Assembly: GCA_045576455.1 (NCBI GenBank)
Contig: JAZNGM010000001.1
Span: forward strand, 62,001 to 126,000
From: RGIG4034 sp045576455
GTDB lineage: Bacteria > Bacillota > Clostridia > Lachnospirales > Lachnospiraceae
Reading direction: 5' to 3'
Length of the DNA: 64,000 nt
The position numbers and the translations under genes were made by a program. The stretch's first letter is position 1. Each line of letters opens with the position of its first letter. Under the pieces are notes generated by a model. The model did no database searches. It was not told the DNA's origin and saw nothing but the letters and a program-made list of their open reading frames with translations. Below are positions 41,277 through 50,317 of the stretch, piece after piece.

Positions 41277-42923
41277 ATGAACAAAAAAAGATTAGGAATG
41301 CTGGCATTGCTTGGCGTAATAGGAGCACTCATAATAATTACCGCGTTGAATCCGGTAAACATGGCCGACCTTTCAGGCCACGAATCAAGTGCCTATGCAA
41401 CTATATTATCCCTGCTTCCGCCGGTGGTTGCAATTGGCCTTGCGTTAATAACGAAGGAAGTATACACATCGCTTTTTGTAGGTATTATTACCGGGGCGTT
41501 GTTGTATTCTAATTTTAATCTGGAACTTATGGGCAATACGTTGCTTTTTGCGGAAGAGAACGGTTTGGTATCCAAACTTGCGGATAGCTGGAATGTAGGT
41601 ATTCTTGTTTTCCTTGTTCTTCTCGGAATACTGGTTGCCATGCTTAATAAAGCAGGTGGCTCCGAAGCGTTTGGGCGCTGGGCTGCTACACACATTAAGT
41701 CAAGGGTAGGGGCACAGATTGCTACGGCAATACTGGGTGTTATGATATTTGTGGATGACTATTTTAACTGTCTTACCGTAGGTAGTGTAATGAAGCCGGT
41801 ATCAGACAGACATAAGGTGTCCAGAGCTAAGCTTGCATATATTATTGATGCTACGGCAGCTCCGATATGTATTATTGCACCGATAAGCTCCTGGGCTGCA
41901 GCAGTAACATCGTCTGTTCCTGAAGATGCAGGTATTAACGGATTCTCGGTATTTATCCAGACGATTCCGTATAACTTATATGCAATTCTTACTATAGTGG
42001 CTGTGTTTACCATGATTGTGTTTAAACTTGATTACGGTCCTATGAAGAAACATGAAATGAATGCGCTGGCAGGAGATCTTTTTACCACAAAAGAAGGTCA
42101 GGCTGAAGAAGGGGATGAAGAAGTTAAAAATCCTAAGGCTAAGGTTATTGACCTTGTAATCCCGGTTCTTGTGCTTATTGCAGCTTGCATTATCGGAATG
42201 ATTTATACGGGCGGATTTTTCTCCGGCGTTAACCTTGCCAAGGCGTTTGCAGATGCGAGTGCGTCAAAGGGTCTTGTTATAGGTGGATTTATTACGCTTA
42301 TATTCTCTTTCTTCTATTTTATGTTGAGAGATACCTTGAGCTTTAAACAGTTTGCAGATTGTATTGTGGAAGGCTTTAAGGCAATGGTTGCACCGATTCT
42401 TATCTTGGCACTTGCATGGACGCTTTCCGGTATGACAAATCTTTTGGGTGGTCCGGAATTTGTCAGCAATCTGGTAGAAGGTTCCGCAAAAGGATTTCAG
42501 GGATTCCTTCCGATGATAGTATTTATCGTGGCAGCAGGACTTGCGTTTGCGACAGGTACAAGCTGGGGAACTTTTGGTATACTTATTCCTATTGTTATTG
42601 AAGTATTCCCGAGCGGACAGATGATGGTTGTTTCCATAGCAGCTTGTCTTGCGGGAGCAGTAGCGGGAGATCATAGTTCACCGATTTCCGATACAACCAT
42701 TATGGCATCAGCAGGTGCTAAGTGTAATCATGTGAATCATGTTTCAACACAGATTCCGTATGTGCTTACGGTAGTGGCAGTTTGTCTTTTGGGATATGCC
42801 ATTATAGGTGTATTCCATGTACTGAACCTTGCCAAGTTTGCCATAATATCCTTACCAATCAGTATTGTTATATTGGTAGTAGTACTTATATTGTTTCACA
42901 AGAAATACAATAGAAAATATTGA
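41277..42923 (+). CDS. NhaC-family Na+/H+ antiporter
   Basis: The start ATG at 41277 follows GGAGGG; an ATG at 41265 overlaps that site. The 548 residues have about 12-13 membrane helices. Family blocks include ITKEVYTSLFVGI, FVDDYFNCLTVGSVM, SSWAAAVTS, ATGTSWGTFGI and GDHSSPISDTTIM. A cytoplasmic acidic loop lies near 268-290. Proteins of this group exchange Na+ for H+ or, in some relatives, swap organic acids. It has a promoter-like sequence of its own and is followed by an MFS carrier. Confidence 0.9.
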   Translation: MNKKRLGMLALLGVIGALIIITALNPVNMADLSGHESSAYATILSLLPPVVAIGLALITKEVYTSLFVGIITGALLYSNFNLELMGNTLLFAEENGLVSKLADSWNVGILVFLVLLGILVAMLNKAGGSEAFGRWAATHIKSRVGAQIATAILGVMIFVDDYFNCLTVGSVMKPVSDRHKVSRAKLAYIIDATAAPICIIAPISSWAAAVTSSVPEDAGINGFSVFIQTIPYNLYAILTIVAVFTMIVFKLDYGPMKKHEMNALAGDLFTTKEGQAEEGDEEVKNPKAKVIDLVIPVLVLIAACIIGMIYTGGFFSGVNLAKAFADASASKGLVIGGFITLIFSFFYFMLRDTLSFKQFADCIVEGFKAMVAPILILALAWTLSGMTNLLGGPEFVSNLVEGSAKGFQGFLPMIVFIVAAGLAFATGTSWGTFGILIPIVIEVFPSGQMMVVSIAACLAGAVAGDHSSPISDTTIMASAGAKCNHVNHVSTQIPYVLTVVAVCLLGYAIIGVFHVLNLAKFAIISLPISIVILVVVLILFHKKYNRKY

Positions 42924-42947
42924 CTAATTTGTAAGAACGAGTAAAAT
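42920..42947 (+). promoter_or_regulatory. Promoter of the OFA-type MFS gene
   Basis: TTGACT (42920-42925) and TAAAAT (42942-42947) with a 16-base spacer overlap the end of the antiporter gene. The predicted 5' UTR is about 50 bases. Confidence 0.6.
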
Positions 42948-43006
42948 AAATGTGTTGTGTTTATGCAGAAGATTTACAAACAGATTTATAAGAGAGGAAC
43001 ATTCGT

Positions 43007-44251
43007 ATGAAAAAATTTAACAACAAGTGGATTCGTGCAGCGATTCCGGCGTTATTGCTTCATTGCAGTATCGGTACAGTTTATTGCTGGTCAATTTTCA
43101 GTGAAAGTATTGCACTTGAAATTGGACAGACAAAAGGTAATGTAGAATGGGCATTCAGTATTGCCATCTTCTTCCTTGGTATGTCAGCAGCTTTCCTTGG
43201 TAACATTGTAGAAAAAGACATTCATAAGTCTTCATTAATTGCTACAATTTGTTTTGCTGTAGGTATGGCGGGAACCGGTTTCTTTATTTCACAGAAATCA
43301 CTGATTGGTATTTATATTTGTTACGGTGTAATTATGGGTATCGGTCTTGGTACAGGATACTTGTCGCCGGTTAAGACACTTATGCTCTGGTTTAAGGAGA
43401 ATAAGGGACTTGCAACCGGACTTGCGGTAGCAGGCTTTGGTCTTGCAAAGGCAATTGCCAGTCCTATCATGGAGTGGATGCAGCCGAAGGTTGGTCTTGT
43501 TAATATGTTCTATATCCTTGCAGGTGTTTATTTTGTAATGATGTTCTTAGGACATCTCTTACTTAAGAAACCGGATGGATGGGTAGAAGCGCCACATGCA
43601 AAGGGTGAAGGAAAGCTTATCACTATGTTTAAGGATAAGACATTCATCGGTATCTGGCTTATGTTCTATATTAACATTACTTGTGGTCTTGCATTAATTT
43701 CACAGGAAAAAGCTATTGTAAAAGCTATCGGACTTGCAGCGCAGGTAGGAACCATTTCTTCTTTGACAGCTATTTTTAATGCAGGCGGACGTCTTGGTTT
43801 CTCAGCATGGGCTGATAAATTAAAGAGCAGAAATACCGTTTACAAGGTAATCTTTATTATTTCAATTGCATTAACAGGTGCAACACTTTTCACCGGTGGT
43901 ATTACAAGCAGCATTGTATGGCTTGTTATTCCGTTACTTCTTATGGTTAATGCAGGATACGGTGGAGGTTTCTCTAACGTTCCTACACTTTTATCCGATA
44001 ATTACGGAATGAAGAAAATCAGCCAGATTCACGGCCTTGTATTATCTGCATGGGCGTTTGCAGGTTTGACAGGTAACCAGCTTGCAAACTTCATCGTTCA
44101 GAAAACCGGCAAACCGGAATTGATTGATGGTAATTTAGTTAACCCTACAGGATACCAGAACGTATTATATGTTACTTTAGCTCTGTATGTAGTAGCTCTT
44201 ATTATCAGCTACGTTCTTGTAGGAAATAAAAAAGAAAAAGTAGAAGATTAA
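43007..44251 (+). CDS. OFA-family MFS transporter (oxalate/formate-antiporter-like)
   Basis: AGAGAGG precedes the ATG. The 414 residues have 12 membrane helices and OFA-family marks: LLHCSIGTVYCWSIFSE in TM1, YGVIMGIGLGTGYLSPVKT, WFKENKGLATGLAVAGFG and GYGGGFSNVPTLL. Members carry small carboxylates such as oxalate, formate or lactate. No oxalate-degrading gene is near, so the substrate is open. Codon use looks highly biased, suggesting strong expression. Followed by a strong terminator. Confidence 0.9.
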   Translation: MKKFNNKWIRAAIPALLLHCSIGTVYCWSIFSESIALEIGQTKGNVEWAFSIAIFFLGMSAAFLGNIVEKDIHKSSLIATICFAVGMAGTGFFISQKSLIGIYICYGVIMGIGLGTGYLSPVKTLMLWFKENKGLATGLAVAGFGLAKAIASPIMEWMQPKVGLVNMFYILAGVYFVMMFLGHLLLKKPDGWVEAPHAKGEGKLITMFKDKTFIGIWLMFYINITCGLALISQEKAIVKAIGLAAQVGTISSLTAIFNAGGRLGFSAWADKLKSRNTVYKVIFIISIALTGATLFTGGITSSIVWLVIPLLLMVNAGYGGGFSNVPTLLSDNYGMKKISQIHGLVLSAWAFAGLTGNQLANFIVQKTGKPELIDGNLVNPTGYQNVLYVTLALYVVALIISYVLVGNKKEKVED

Positions 44252-44276
44252 TATTAATTAAATACATATATTTTTC

Positions 44277-44311
44277 GGGAAGAAACTTTAACAGGTTTCT
44301 TCCTTTTTTTG
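44277..44311 (+). terminator. Terminator of the OFA-type gene
   Basis: GGAAGAAAC pairs with GTTTCTTCC around an 8-base loop and is followed by seven T, about 28 bases after the stop codon. Confidence 0.9.
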
Positions 44312-44345
44312 AAAAATAGGAAAATGCCAGAAAGTGGTGTGGAAG

Positions 44346-44373
44346 CGCAAGTTGCTGAACTTGCGTTTTTTTT
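44346..44373 (+). terminator. Second terminator or attenuator upstream of the sugar ABC genes
   Basis: CGCAAGTT (44346-44353) and AACTTGCG (44358-44365) with a GCTG tetraloop are followed by eight T. It lies between the OFA terminator and the solute-binding protein gene, so it is either a back-up terminator or a leader attenuator. Confidence 0.8.
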
Positions 44374-44451
44374 GTTCTCTTTTTGGAATTATTTTTTACA
44401 TTCTTACCAATACTAATGTTGCTGTTTATAAAATGAAAGGATTTATAAGTT

Positions 44452-45726
44452 ATGAAAAAAAGAGTATTACCACTTGTCCTGTGCTTTGTATTGTTATGTA
44501 TGGTACTTACGGGATGCGGAAAAAAAGACAAAAATGATTCACAGACACAGGATAACGGACAAAATCAGAACAATAATAATGCAGAAATTGCAAAAGTAAA
44601 TTTAACGGTATGGTCTCCGGCGGAAGATCAATCAGCAGAGCAGGGTAGATGGCTTCAGACTATGTGTGAAGAGTTTAATGAGGCTCATCCGGAATGGGAT
44701 ATTACGTTCAGATATGGTGTATGCCCGGAAGGCGAAGCTAAAAATACGGTTACACAGGATGTAGAGGGGGCGGCAGATGTATATATGTTTTCTAACGATA
44801 ATCTTCCGGCACTTGTATCTGCCAATGCTATTTCAAGACTCGGAGGAGAAACGGCAGACTACGTTTCCCAGACAAATGCAGAGGCTATTGTAGATTCCGT
44901 TTCATATAACGGAAATATATACGGCGTACCTTTTACAACCAATACATGGTTTATGTATTATGACACAGAAAAGTTCAGTGAAGAAGAGGCGTCTAATCTT
45001 GATGCCATGCTAAATAAAGCTAAAGTTGCCTTTCCACTTACCAATTCATGGTATCTTGCTTCTTTTTATGTGGCAAACGGATGTACATTTTTTGAAGACG
45101 GAACTAACGGTGAAGCAGGAATTGATTTTACGGGCGACAAAGCACTTGCAGTTACGGAGTATCTTGTAAAACTTGCATCTAACAAGAATTTTGTTAATGA
45201 TGCTTCCGGTGAAGGACTTGCGGGATTAAGGGATGGTTCAATATCCGCAATGTTTTCAGGTTCATGGGATTACGTTGCGGTTAAAGAAGCCTTAGGCGAC
45301 AGATTTGGTGCAAAAGAATTACCTACGATTACTATAAACGGGGAACAAAAGCAGCTTATGTCATTTGCCGGTTCTAAAGCAATTGCGGTTAATCCTACGA
45401 GCAAAAATCTTCAGGTAGCGGTAGCACTGGCTAAGTATTTGGGCGGACCTAAGGCGCAACTTTCCCATTATGAGTTGAGAGGTATCGTGCCGTGCAATAA
45501 TGAATTGCTTATGGATCCTGAAATTACGTCGGATGCATTGGTGGTTGCCCAGAACACGACCTTTAACAAAACCTCCATTATTCAGCCGTTTGTGGATGAA
45601 ATGGGGAATTACTGGGTAGCGGCAGATAATTTTGGAAAATCAATTGTTAATGGGGAAGTTACCCTGAAGAATGCAAAAGCAAAAACAGAAGCCTTTAATG
45701 AGTCGGTTAACAGCAGTGGTATCTAA
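44452..45726 (+). CDS. Sugar ABC transporter substrate-binding lipoprotein (MalE-like)
   Basis: GAAAGG lies upstream. The 424 residues have a lipoprotein signal with lipobox LTGC (Cys22), an Asn/Gln-rich linker (about 25-48), and a family-1 solute-binding fold (LTVWSPAEDQS; FTTNTWFMYYDTEKF; AAMFSGSWDY-like SAMFSGSWDY; FAGSKAIAVNP). The protein binds an oligosaccharide, probably a maltodextrin-type sugar, at the cell surface and delivers it to the two permeases that follow. Confidence 0.9.
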   Translation: MKKRVLPLVLCFVLLCMVLTGCGKKDKNDSQTQDNGQNQNNNNAEIAKVNLTVWSPAEDQSAEQGRWLQTMCEEFNEAHPEWDITFRYGVCPEGEAKNTVTQDVEGAADVYMFSNDNLPALVSANAISRLGGETADYVSQTNAEAIVDSVSYNGNIYGVPFTTNTWFMYYDTEKFSEEEASNLDAMLNKAKVAFPLTNSWYLASFYVANGCTFFEDGTNGEAGIDFTGDKALAVTEYLVKLASNKNFVNDASGEGLAGLRDGSISAMFSGSWDYVAVKEALGDRFGAKELPTITINGEQKQLMSFAGSKAIAVNPTSKNLQVAVALAKYLGGPKAQLSHYELRGIVPCNNELLMDPEITSDALVVAQNTTFNKTSIIQPFVDEMGNYWVAADNFGKSIVNGEVTLKNAKAKTEAFNESVNSSGI

Positions 45727-45746
45727 TATTAGAAAATCGTATTTGT

Positions 45747-45772
45747 GGTGCCGTACGTCTTGGTATGGCACC
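45747..45772 (+). promoter_or_regulatory. Intercistronic hairpin between binding protein and permease genes
   Basis: GGTGCCGTA and TATGGCACC pair around an 8-base loop, with no T tract. Such hairpins protect the 3' end of the binding-protein mRNA and help make it more abundant than the permeases. Confidence 0.65.
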
Positions 45773-45792
45773 GCCTATACAGGAGGTTGTAA

Positions 45793-47118
45793 ATGAAGGA
45801 CAGAAAAACAGGGATAGGGACTAAATTGTCATTCTTAATTATGGGGTTAGGTAATGTTATACATGGACAATACGGAAAGGGTATTCTCTTTTTTGCTGTT
45901 GAAGTTGCATATGTGTGGTTTATGTTGACTGCCGGTATAAATTGCCTTGCCATGCTTCCTTCGCTTGGAGACAGAAAACAGGAAGAAATTTGGAATGAAG
46001 CTTTGGGCATCTATGAGTATAAGCAGGGAGATAATTCCTTGTTAATACTTCTGTTCGGTATTGCAACCATATTTTTAAGCATTGCATTTGTTCTTACATG
46101 GGTTGCTTCCGTTAAAAGTGCCATTAAGGTGGAAAAATGTGCAAGAAACAATGGAAAAATAATGACATTCAGAGAAGATATACGTTCTCTGTTTGATACT
46201 AATTTGCATAAATTGTTACTTACCGTGCCGGTTTTGGGGATTGTGCTCTTTACAATAGTACCGCTTGTGTTCATGATCAGCATGGCATTTACCAGTTACA
46301 GTAAGATAGGAGATCAACTGGTACTATTTGATTGGGTGGGCTTAAAAAATTTTGGTGTTGTTTTAAATTTTGGCGGTATAACGGGACAAACCTTCTGGTC
46401 GGTGCTTGGATGGACTATTGTTTGGGCAATTTTTGCTACATTCTCCAATTACTTATTAGGGATGATACTTGCGTTAATCATTAATAGGAAAGGAACAAGG
46501 CTTAAGGGACTTTGGAGATTTTGCTTTGTACTGACTATTGCTATTCCACAGTTTGTGTCGCTCCTTGTAATGCGCATTATGCTTTCGGAAGACGGAGCTT
46601 TTAATATGCTCTTACGTTACTGGGGATTTATTTCAGAGGGAGAGGCCTTGCCGTTTCTTACAAAAGCCATGTGGGCAAGAATAACGGTGCTTATAGTTAA
46701 CTTATGGGTGGGAATTCCTTATACCATTCTTCAGGTAACGGGCATTCTTCAGAATATCCCCGGAGAATTGTATGAGTCTGCTAAGGTTGACGGGGCAAGT
46801 CCGGTGAAAACTTTTATGAAGATTACGTTGCCGTATATGCTATTTGTGACAACCCCTTACCTAATTACTTCTTTTACGGGAAATATTAACAACTTTAATA
46901 TGATATATCTTCTTACCGGCGGTGGACCGACACCGGTGGAAAGAACGGCGGGTAAGACGGATTTGCTGGTGACCTGGCTTTATAAACTGACGATTGACAG
47001 GAATTACTATAATATCGGTGCGGTTATCGGTATTATGACCTTTGTAATTCTTGCCATAGTATCACTGGTTACCTATAGAAATACAAAGTCATACAAAAAC
47101 GAGGAGGGCTTCCAATGA
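45793..47118 (+). CDS. Sugar ABC transporter permease (MalF-like)
   Basis: AGGAGG precedes the ATG. The 441 residues have about eight membrane helices: two extra N-terminal ones (about 17-52 and 80-105), as in MalF-type permeases of Firmicutes, then the six-helix core. The ATPase-contacting EAA loop reads ESAKVDGASPVKTF. It overlaps the next gene by 4 bases. It works with the 47115-48002 subunit; no ATPase gene is present, so a shared MsmX/MsmK-type ATPase encoded elsewhere is expected. Confidence 0.92.
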   Translation: MKDRKTGIGTKLSFLIMGLGNVIHGQYGKGILFFAVEVAYVWFMLTAGINCLAMLPSLGDRKQEEIWNEALGIYEYKQGDNSLLILLFGIATIFLSIAFVLTWVASVKSAIKVEKCARNNGKIMTFREDIRSLFDTNLHKLLLTVPVLGIVLFTIVPLVFMISMAFTSYSKIGDQLVLFDWVGLKNFGVVLNFGGITGQTFWSVLGWTIVWAIFATFSNYLLGMILALIINRKGTRLKGLWRFCFVLTIAIPQFVSLLVMRIMLSEDGAFNMLLRYWGFISEGEALPFLTKAMWARITVLIVNLWVGIPYTILQVTGILQNIPGELYESAKVDGASPVKTFMKITLPYMLFVTTPYLITSFTGNINNFNMIYLLTGGGPTPVERTAGKTDLLVTWLYKLTIDRNYYNIGAVIGIMTFVILAIVSLVTYRNTKSYKNEEGFQ

Positions 47119-48002
47119 GTGTTGCTGCAAGAGAAAAGAAAACGGTTTCTGCCAAACTTAAAAAGAGAATTACCAATACAGTGGTGCATGTTTTTTTGAC
47201 AATCTTATCTCTTGTCTGGTTATTTCCTATCTTTTGGGTAATTATGACAAGTTTAAGAAAAGAAAGAGGATCCTTTACACGTTATTTTTTCCCGAAGGAC
47301 ATCACTTTTGATAATTATATAAAATTATTTACGGACAGAAATATTCTGGACTTTCCCCAAATGTTTTTAAATACTATTATTGTAGCGGTTTTCTCCTGTA
47401 TTCTTACTACGTTTATTGTGCTTGCAGTTGCATACTGTATGTCGCGGCTTCGTTACAAGGCACGTAAACCCTTCATGAATATTGCCATTATTTTGGGCCT
47501 TTTTCCCGGATTTATGTCGATGTTTGCGGTTTACTATATATTGAAAACCTTAGGTTTGTCTGAGGGAGCAATGATTCGTGTTGCACTGATTCTGGTGTAC
47601 TCAGCAGGAGCAGGTACCGGGTTTTACGTTGCCAAAGGTTTTTTTGATACGATTCCTAAAACACTGGATGAAGCAGCTTTTCTTGATGGTGCAACCAAAT
47701 GGACCGTCTTTACAAGAATTATTATGCCTTTAAGCCGCCCGATTGCTATTTATACCATTATTACGTCCTTTATTGCGCCGTGGCTTGACTTTATTTTTGT
47801 CAGGGTTATTTGTCGTGCCAATGCGGAGTATTATACGGTATCGCTTGGTATGTGGCGTATGCTTGAAAAAGAATATATCGATGCCTGGTTTACTTCATTC
47901 TGTGCAGCGGCGGTTTGCGTGTCCATTCCGATAGCTACTTTGTTTATTATTGTGCAGCGTTTTTATGTGGAAGGAATGTCAAGCGGAGCAGTCAAAGGAT
48001 AG
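47115..48002 (+). CDS. Sugar ABC transporter permease (MalG-like)
   Basis: ATGA overlap with the upstream permease and GAGG before the start. The 295 residues have six membrane helices and the EAA loop DEAAFLDGATKW. It ends in the family tail QRFYVEGMSSGAVKG, which is nearly invariant in MalG-type permeases. Partner of the MalF-like protein. The importer set ends here without an ATPase gene or a local regulator. Confidence 0.93.
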   Translation: MSVAAREKKTVSAKLKKRITNTVVHVFLTILSLVWLFPIFWVIMTSLRKERGSFTRYFFPKDITFDNYIKLFTDRNILDFPQMFLNTIIVAVFSCILTTFIVLAVAYCMSRLRYKARKPFMNIAIILGLFPGFMSMFAVYYILKTLGLSEGAMIRVALILVYSAGAGTGFYVAKGFFDTIPKTLDEAAFLDGATKWTVFTRIIMPLSRPIAIYTIITSFIAPWLDFIFVRVICRANAEYYTVSLGMWRMLEKEYIDAWFTSFCAAAVCVSIPIATLFIIVQRFYVEGMSSGAVKG

Positions 48003-48176
48003 AATTATAACAATATATTGATTTATTTTGTGGTATTGGATAATTGTAATTGTATACACAGAAAGCAATATTGTTACAAATCTGCTAAAAATTCGTCATT
48101 TTCGGCAAATTTTAAGAAAAAATTAAATATAAATTGATAAAATTAGACAAACATGTTAATATATATCCAATAGATG

Positions 48177-48204
48177 TTGTCAAAAAAACAGAAGCATTTA
48201 TAAA
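48177..48204 (+). promoter_or_regulatory. Possible promoter of the chemoreceptor gene
   Basis: TTGTCA (48177-48182) and TATAAA (48199-48204) with a 16-base spacer lie about 25 bases before the ATG. The rest of the 226-base gap after the permease gene is AT-rich; I see no terminator hairpin in it. Confidence 0.4.
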
Positions 48205-48228
48205 AATATATTAACGGAGGATGAAGGC

Positions 48229-50250
48229 ATGAAAAAAATGAAGCTTGCTACAAAAATTTGTTTAATTACAATTGTTGCTTTAGCAATCGGATTGGTGCTC
48301 GTGTGGAGAATAACCGATTCTCAGGTATCAGAATCCATGAAGAAAACAGTTATTCAGAAAATGGATGACTCAGTAGCAACAAGACTTGAAATCGTATTGG
48401 GATATGTTGATAAAGCGGAAGCGTATCTTTCAGCATATGCTCAGGAACCTAGTTTGAAGGAATTCTTACATGATCAGGGTAATGCAGATCTTGCAGCCAG
48501 AGTACAGGAGTATACAAAAGCATATGCATCTGTAAACGCAGACCTTGAAAACGTATACCTTGCAAGTTACGGTTCAACCGTATTAGCATCGTTTGTTGAA
48601 CCGGTTATCGGTGTTACCTTACGTTCGGGTGATGCGCTGAAGGAACTTCAGGGACAGGTATTTGCTACAAAGGGAATTTATAATATCGGTATTATGGCAT
48701 CTCCATCAACAGGAAATCAGGTAGTTTCACTTTACTATCCGATTTATGACGGAAATGAGAAAATCGGTTATGCCGGTGGTGCTATTTATGCAGAAAGCTT
48801 AAGAAATACGCTGAACAGTCTTTCTGGTGATGATGAAACAGGCGTTTCTTATATGTTAGTAGATACCAATGCTAAGACATATATTTTCTGTGAAAACGAT
48901 GAATTAATCGGAACCGTAATCGAAGACGAAAAAGTACTTAACATTATTGACGCAGCAGTAGCTGTTGAATCAGGTATTAGTACATATGAAAAAGGAAATA
49001 CACTTGCCGTTACAGATTATGTAGCAGACAGAAACTGGGTATTCCTTGCATTAACAGATACTGATGTTGCATTTGCTTCTGTATCTAAGTTATCAATGGT
49101 ATTAGCATTGATTTGTTTATCAGTATTAGTAATTGTTTCAGTAATTATCTTCATTGCTGTTAAACTTATTTCTAAAGACCTTACTAAGGTTGGTAACATT
49201 ATCTCTGATATTGGTACACTTAACCTTACCAGCAAAGATAAACTTGAAGGTTACTTAAAACGTGGTGACGAAGTAGGAATTATTGCGAATGCAACAAATC
49301 ATCTTGCAGAATCTATTTCTAACGTAATTATTAACCTTAAGAAAGAAAGCCAGGATTTGTACGATACATCACAGGCAATGCTTGATAACTCTAAAGTTAC
49401 TATTGACTCCATTAAGGGTGTTGAGAAAGCTATCCAGGAAATCGCAGGTGGTGCTAACGAGCAGGCATCTGAAACACAGAAGGCTTCTGCAAGCGTTGTA
49501 CATATCGGTGGTATGATTGAAGCTTCAACCGGTAAGTCCGCAGAACTTAACGATATCGCAGCTAACATCCAGACAGCTAGTGGTGAAGTAGTTGAAACTC
49601 TTAAGATCTTAATTGATATTAATGAGAAAGCTAAGGATGCTATCGAAGAGATTAATAAGCAGACAAATTCTACAAATGAATCTGTATTAAGAATTAAAGA
49701 TGCAGCTGAACTTATTACATCAATCGCAGAAGAAACTAACCTCTTATCACTTAACGCTTCTATCGAAGCTGCAAGAGCCGGTGAGCAGGGTCGTGGATTC
49801 GCAGTTGTTGCTAACCAGATTCAGAAACTTGCTGAACAGTCTAACAAGTCTGCGCAGCAGATTGACCAGATTATCAGTGTTCTTATTGCTGATTCTTCAC
49901 AGGCTGTTAACATCATGAATGATGTTAAGGTTATCATGGAAGAGAAGAGTAAACACCTCATCTCTACAGAAAAACAGTTCGATGAAGTTAATAAGGGAAT
50001 TGATGAAACACGTATGGGTGTTGTTACAATTAACGGAACCATCGATGACATGGATAAGGAAAGAATCAACGTTGTTGATGTTGTTCAGAACCTTACCGCA
50101 ATTGCTGAAGAAAATGCAGCAAGTACAGAAGAGACATTGGCTTCTACTGAAATCGTAAGTAACATGATGGATGAGATGTCTAATATCGCAATTAAGTTGT
50201 CTGAGATTTCAAGCGAAATCGAGAAGAGTATTGATGACTTTATCATTTAA
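48229..50250 (+). CDS. Methyl-accepting chemotaxis protein (Cache-type sensor)
   Basis: GGAGG precedes the ATG. The 673 residues have TM1 (about 10-28), an extracellular sensor (about 35-280) with the strand pattern of a double Cache domain, TM2 (about 286-312), and a HAMP-like linker (KDLTKVGNIISDIG). A long cytoplasmic coiled coil has the conserved hairpin tip ETNLLSLNASIEAARAGEQG. It should bind a small molecule outside and signal to CheA/CheW encoded elsewhere. Placement behind the sugar importer suggests taxis to related nutrients (inference). Confidence 0.92.
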   Translation: MKKMKLATKICLITIVALAIGLVLVWRITDSQVSESMKKTVIQKMDDSVATRLEIVLGYVDKAEAYLSAYAQEPSLKEFLHDQGNADLAARVQEYTKAYASVNADLENVYLASYGSTVLASFVEPVIGVTLRSGDALKELQGQVFATKGIYNIGIMASPSTGNQVVSLYYPIYDGNEKIGYAGGAIYAESLRNTLNSLSGDDETGVSYMLVDTNAKTYIFCENDELIGTVIEDEKVLNIIDAAVAVESGISTYEKGNTLAVTDYVADRNWVFLALTDTDVAFASVSKLSMVLALICLSVLVIVSVIIFIAVKLISKDLTKVGNIISDIGTLNLTSKDKLEGYLKRGDEVGIIANATNHLAESISNVIINLKKESQDLYDTSQAMLDNSKVTIDSIKGVEKAIQEIAGGANEQASETQKASASVVHIGGMIEASTGKSAELNDIAANIQTASGEVVETLKILIDINEKAKDAIEEINKQTNSTNESVLRIKDAAELITSIAEETNLLSLNASIEAARAGEQGRGFAVVANQIQKLAEQSNKSAQQIDQIISVLIADSSQAVNIMNDVKVIMEEKSKHLISTEKQFDEVNKGIDETRMGVVTINGTIDDMDKERINVVDVVQNLTAIAEENAASTEETLASTEIVSNMMDEMSNIAIKLSEISSEIEKSIDDFII

Positions 50251-50283
50251 TAAATGCTTCATATAAAGTGACAACAAGTAATA

Positions 50284-50317
50284 CAAAATCTCTGCTAGAT
50301 ATCTAGCAGAGATTTTG
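50284..50317. terminator. Bidirectional terminator, 34-base perfect palindrome
   Basis: Every base from 50284 to 50317 is symmetric about 50300/50301. The arms start with CAAAATCTCTGC. It terminates the chemoreceptor gene and also contains the stop codon (50295-50297) of the convergent amidohydrolase gene. T-rich ends flank both sides. Confidence 0.8.

Noticed and set aside
41231..41512. 93-codon plus-strand frame at the start of the antiporter gene
   Set aside because: It overlaps the NhaC coding region in another frame; NhaC has clear family motifs and a proper start.
48110..48160. Sigma-28 flagellar-type promoter before the chemoreceptor
   Set aside because: The AT-rich stretch gives only a partial match with 16-17 base spacing instead of about 15; not convincing.
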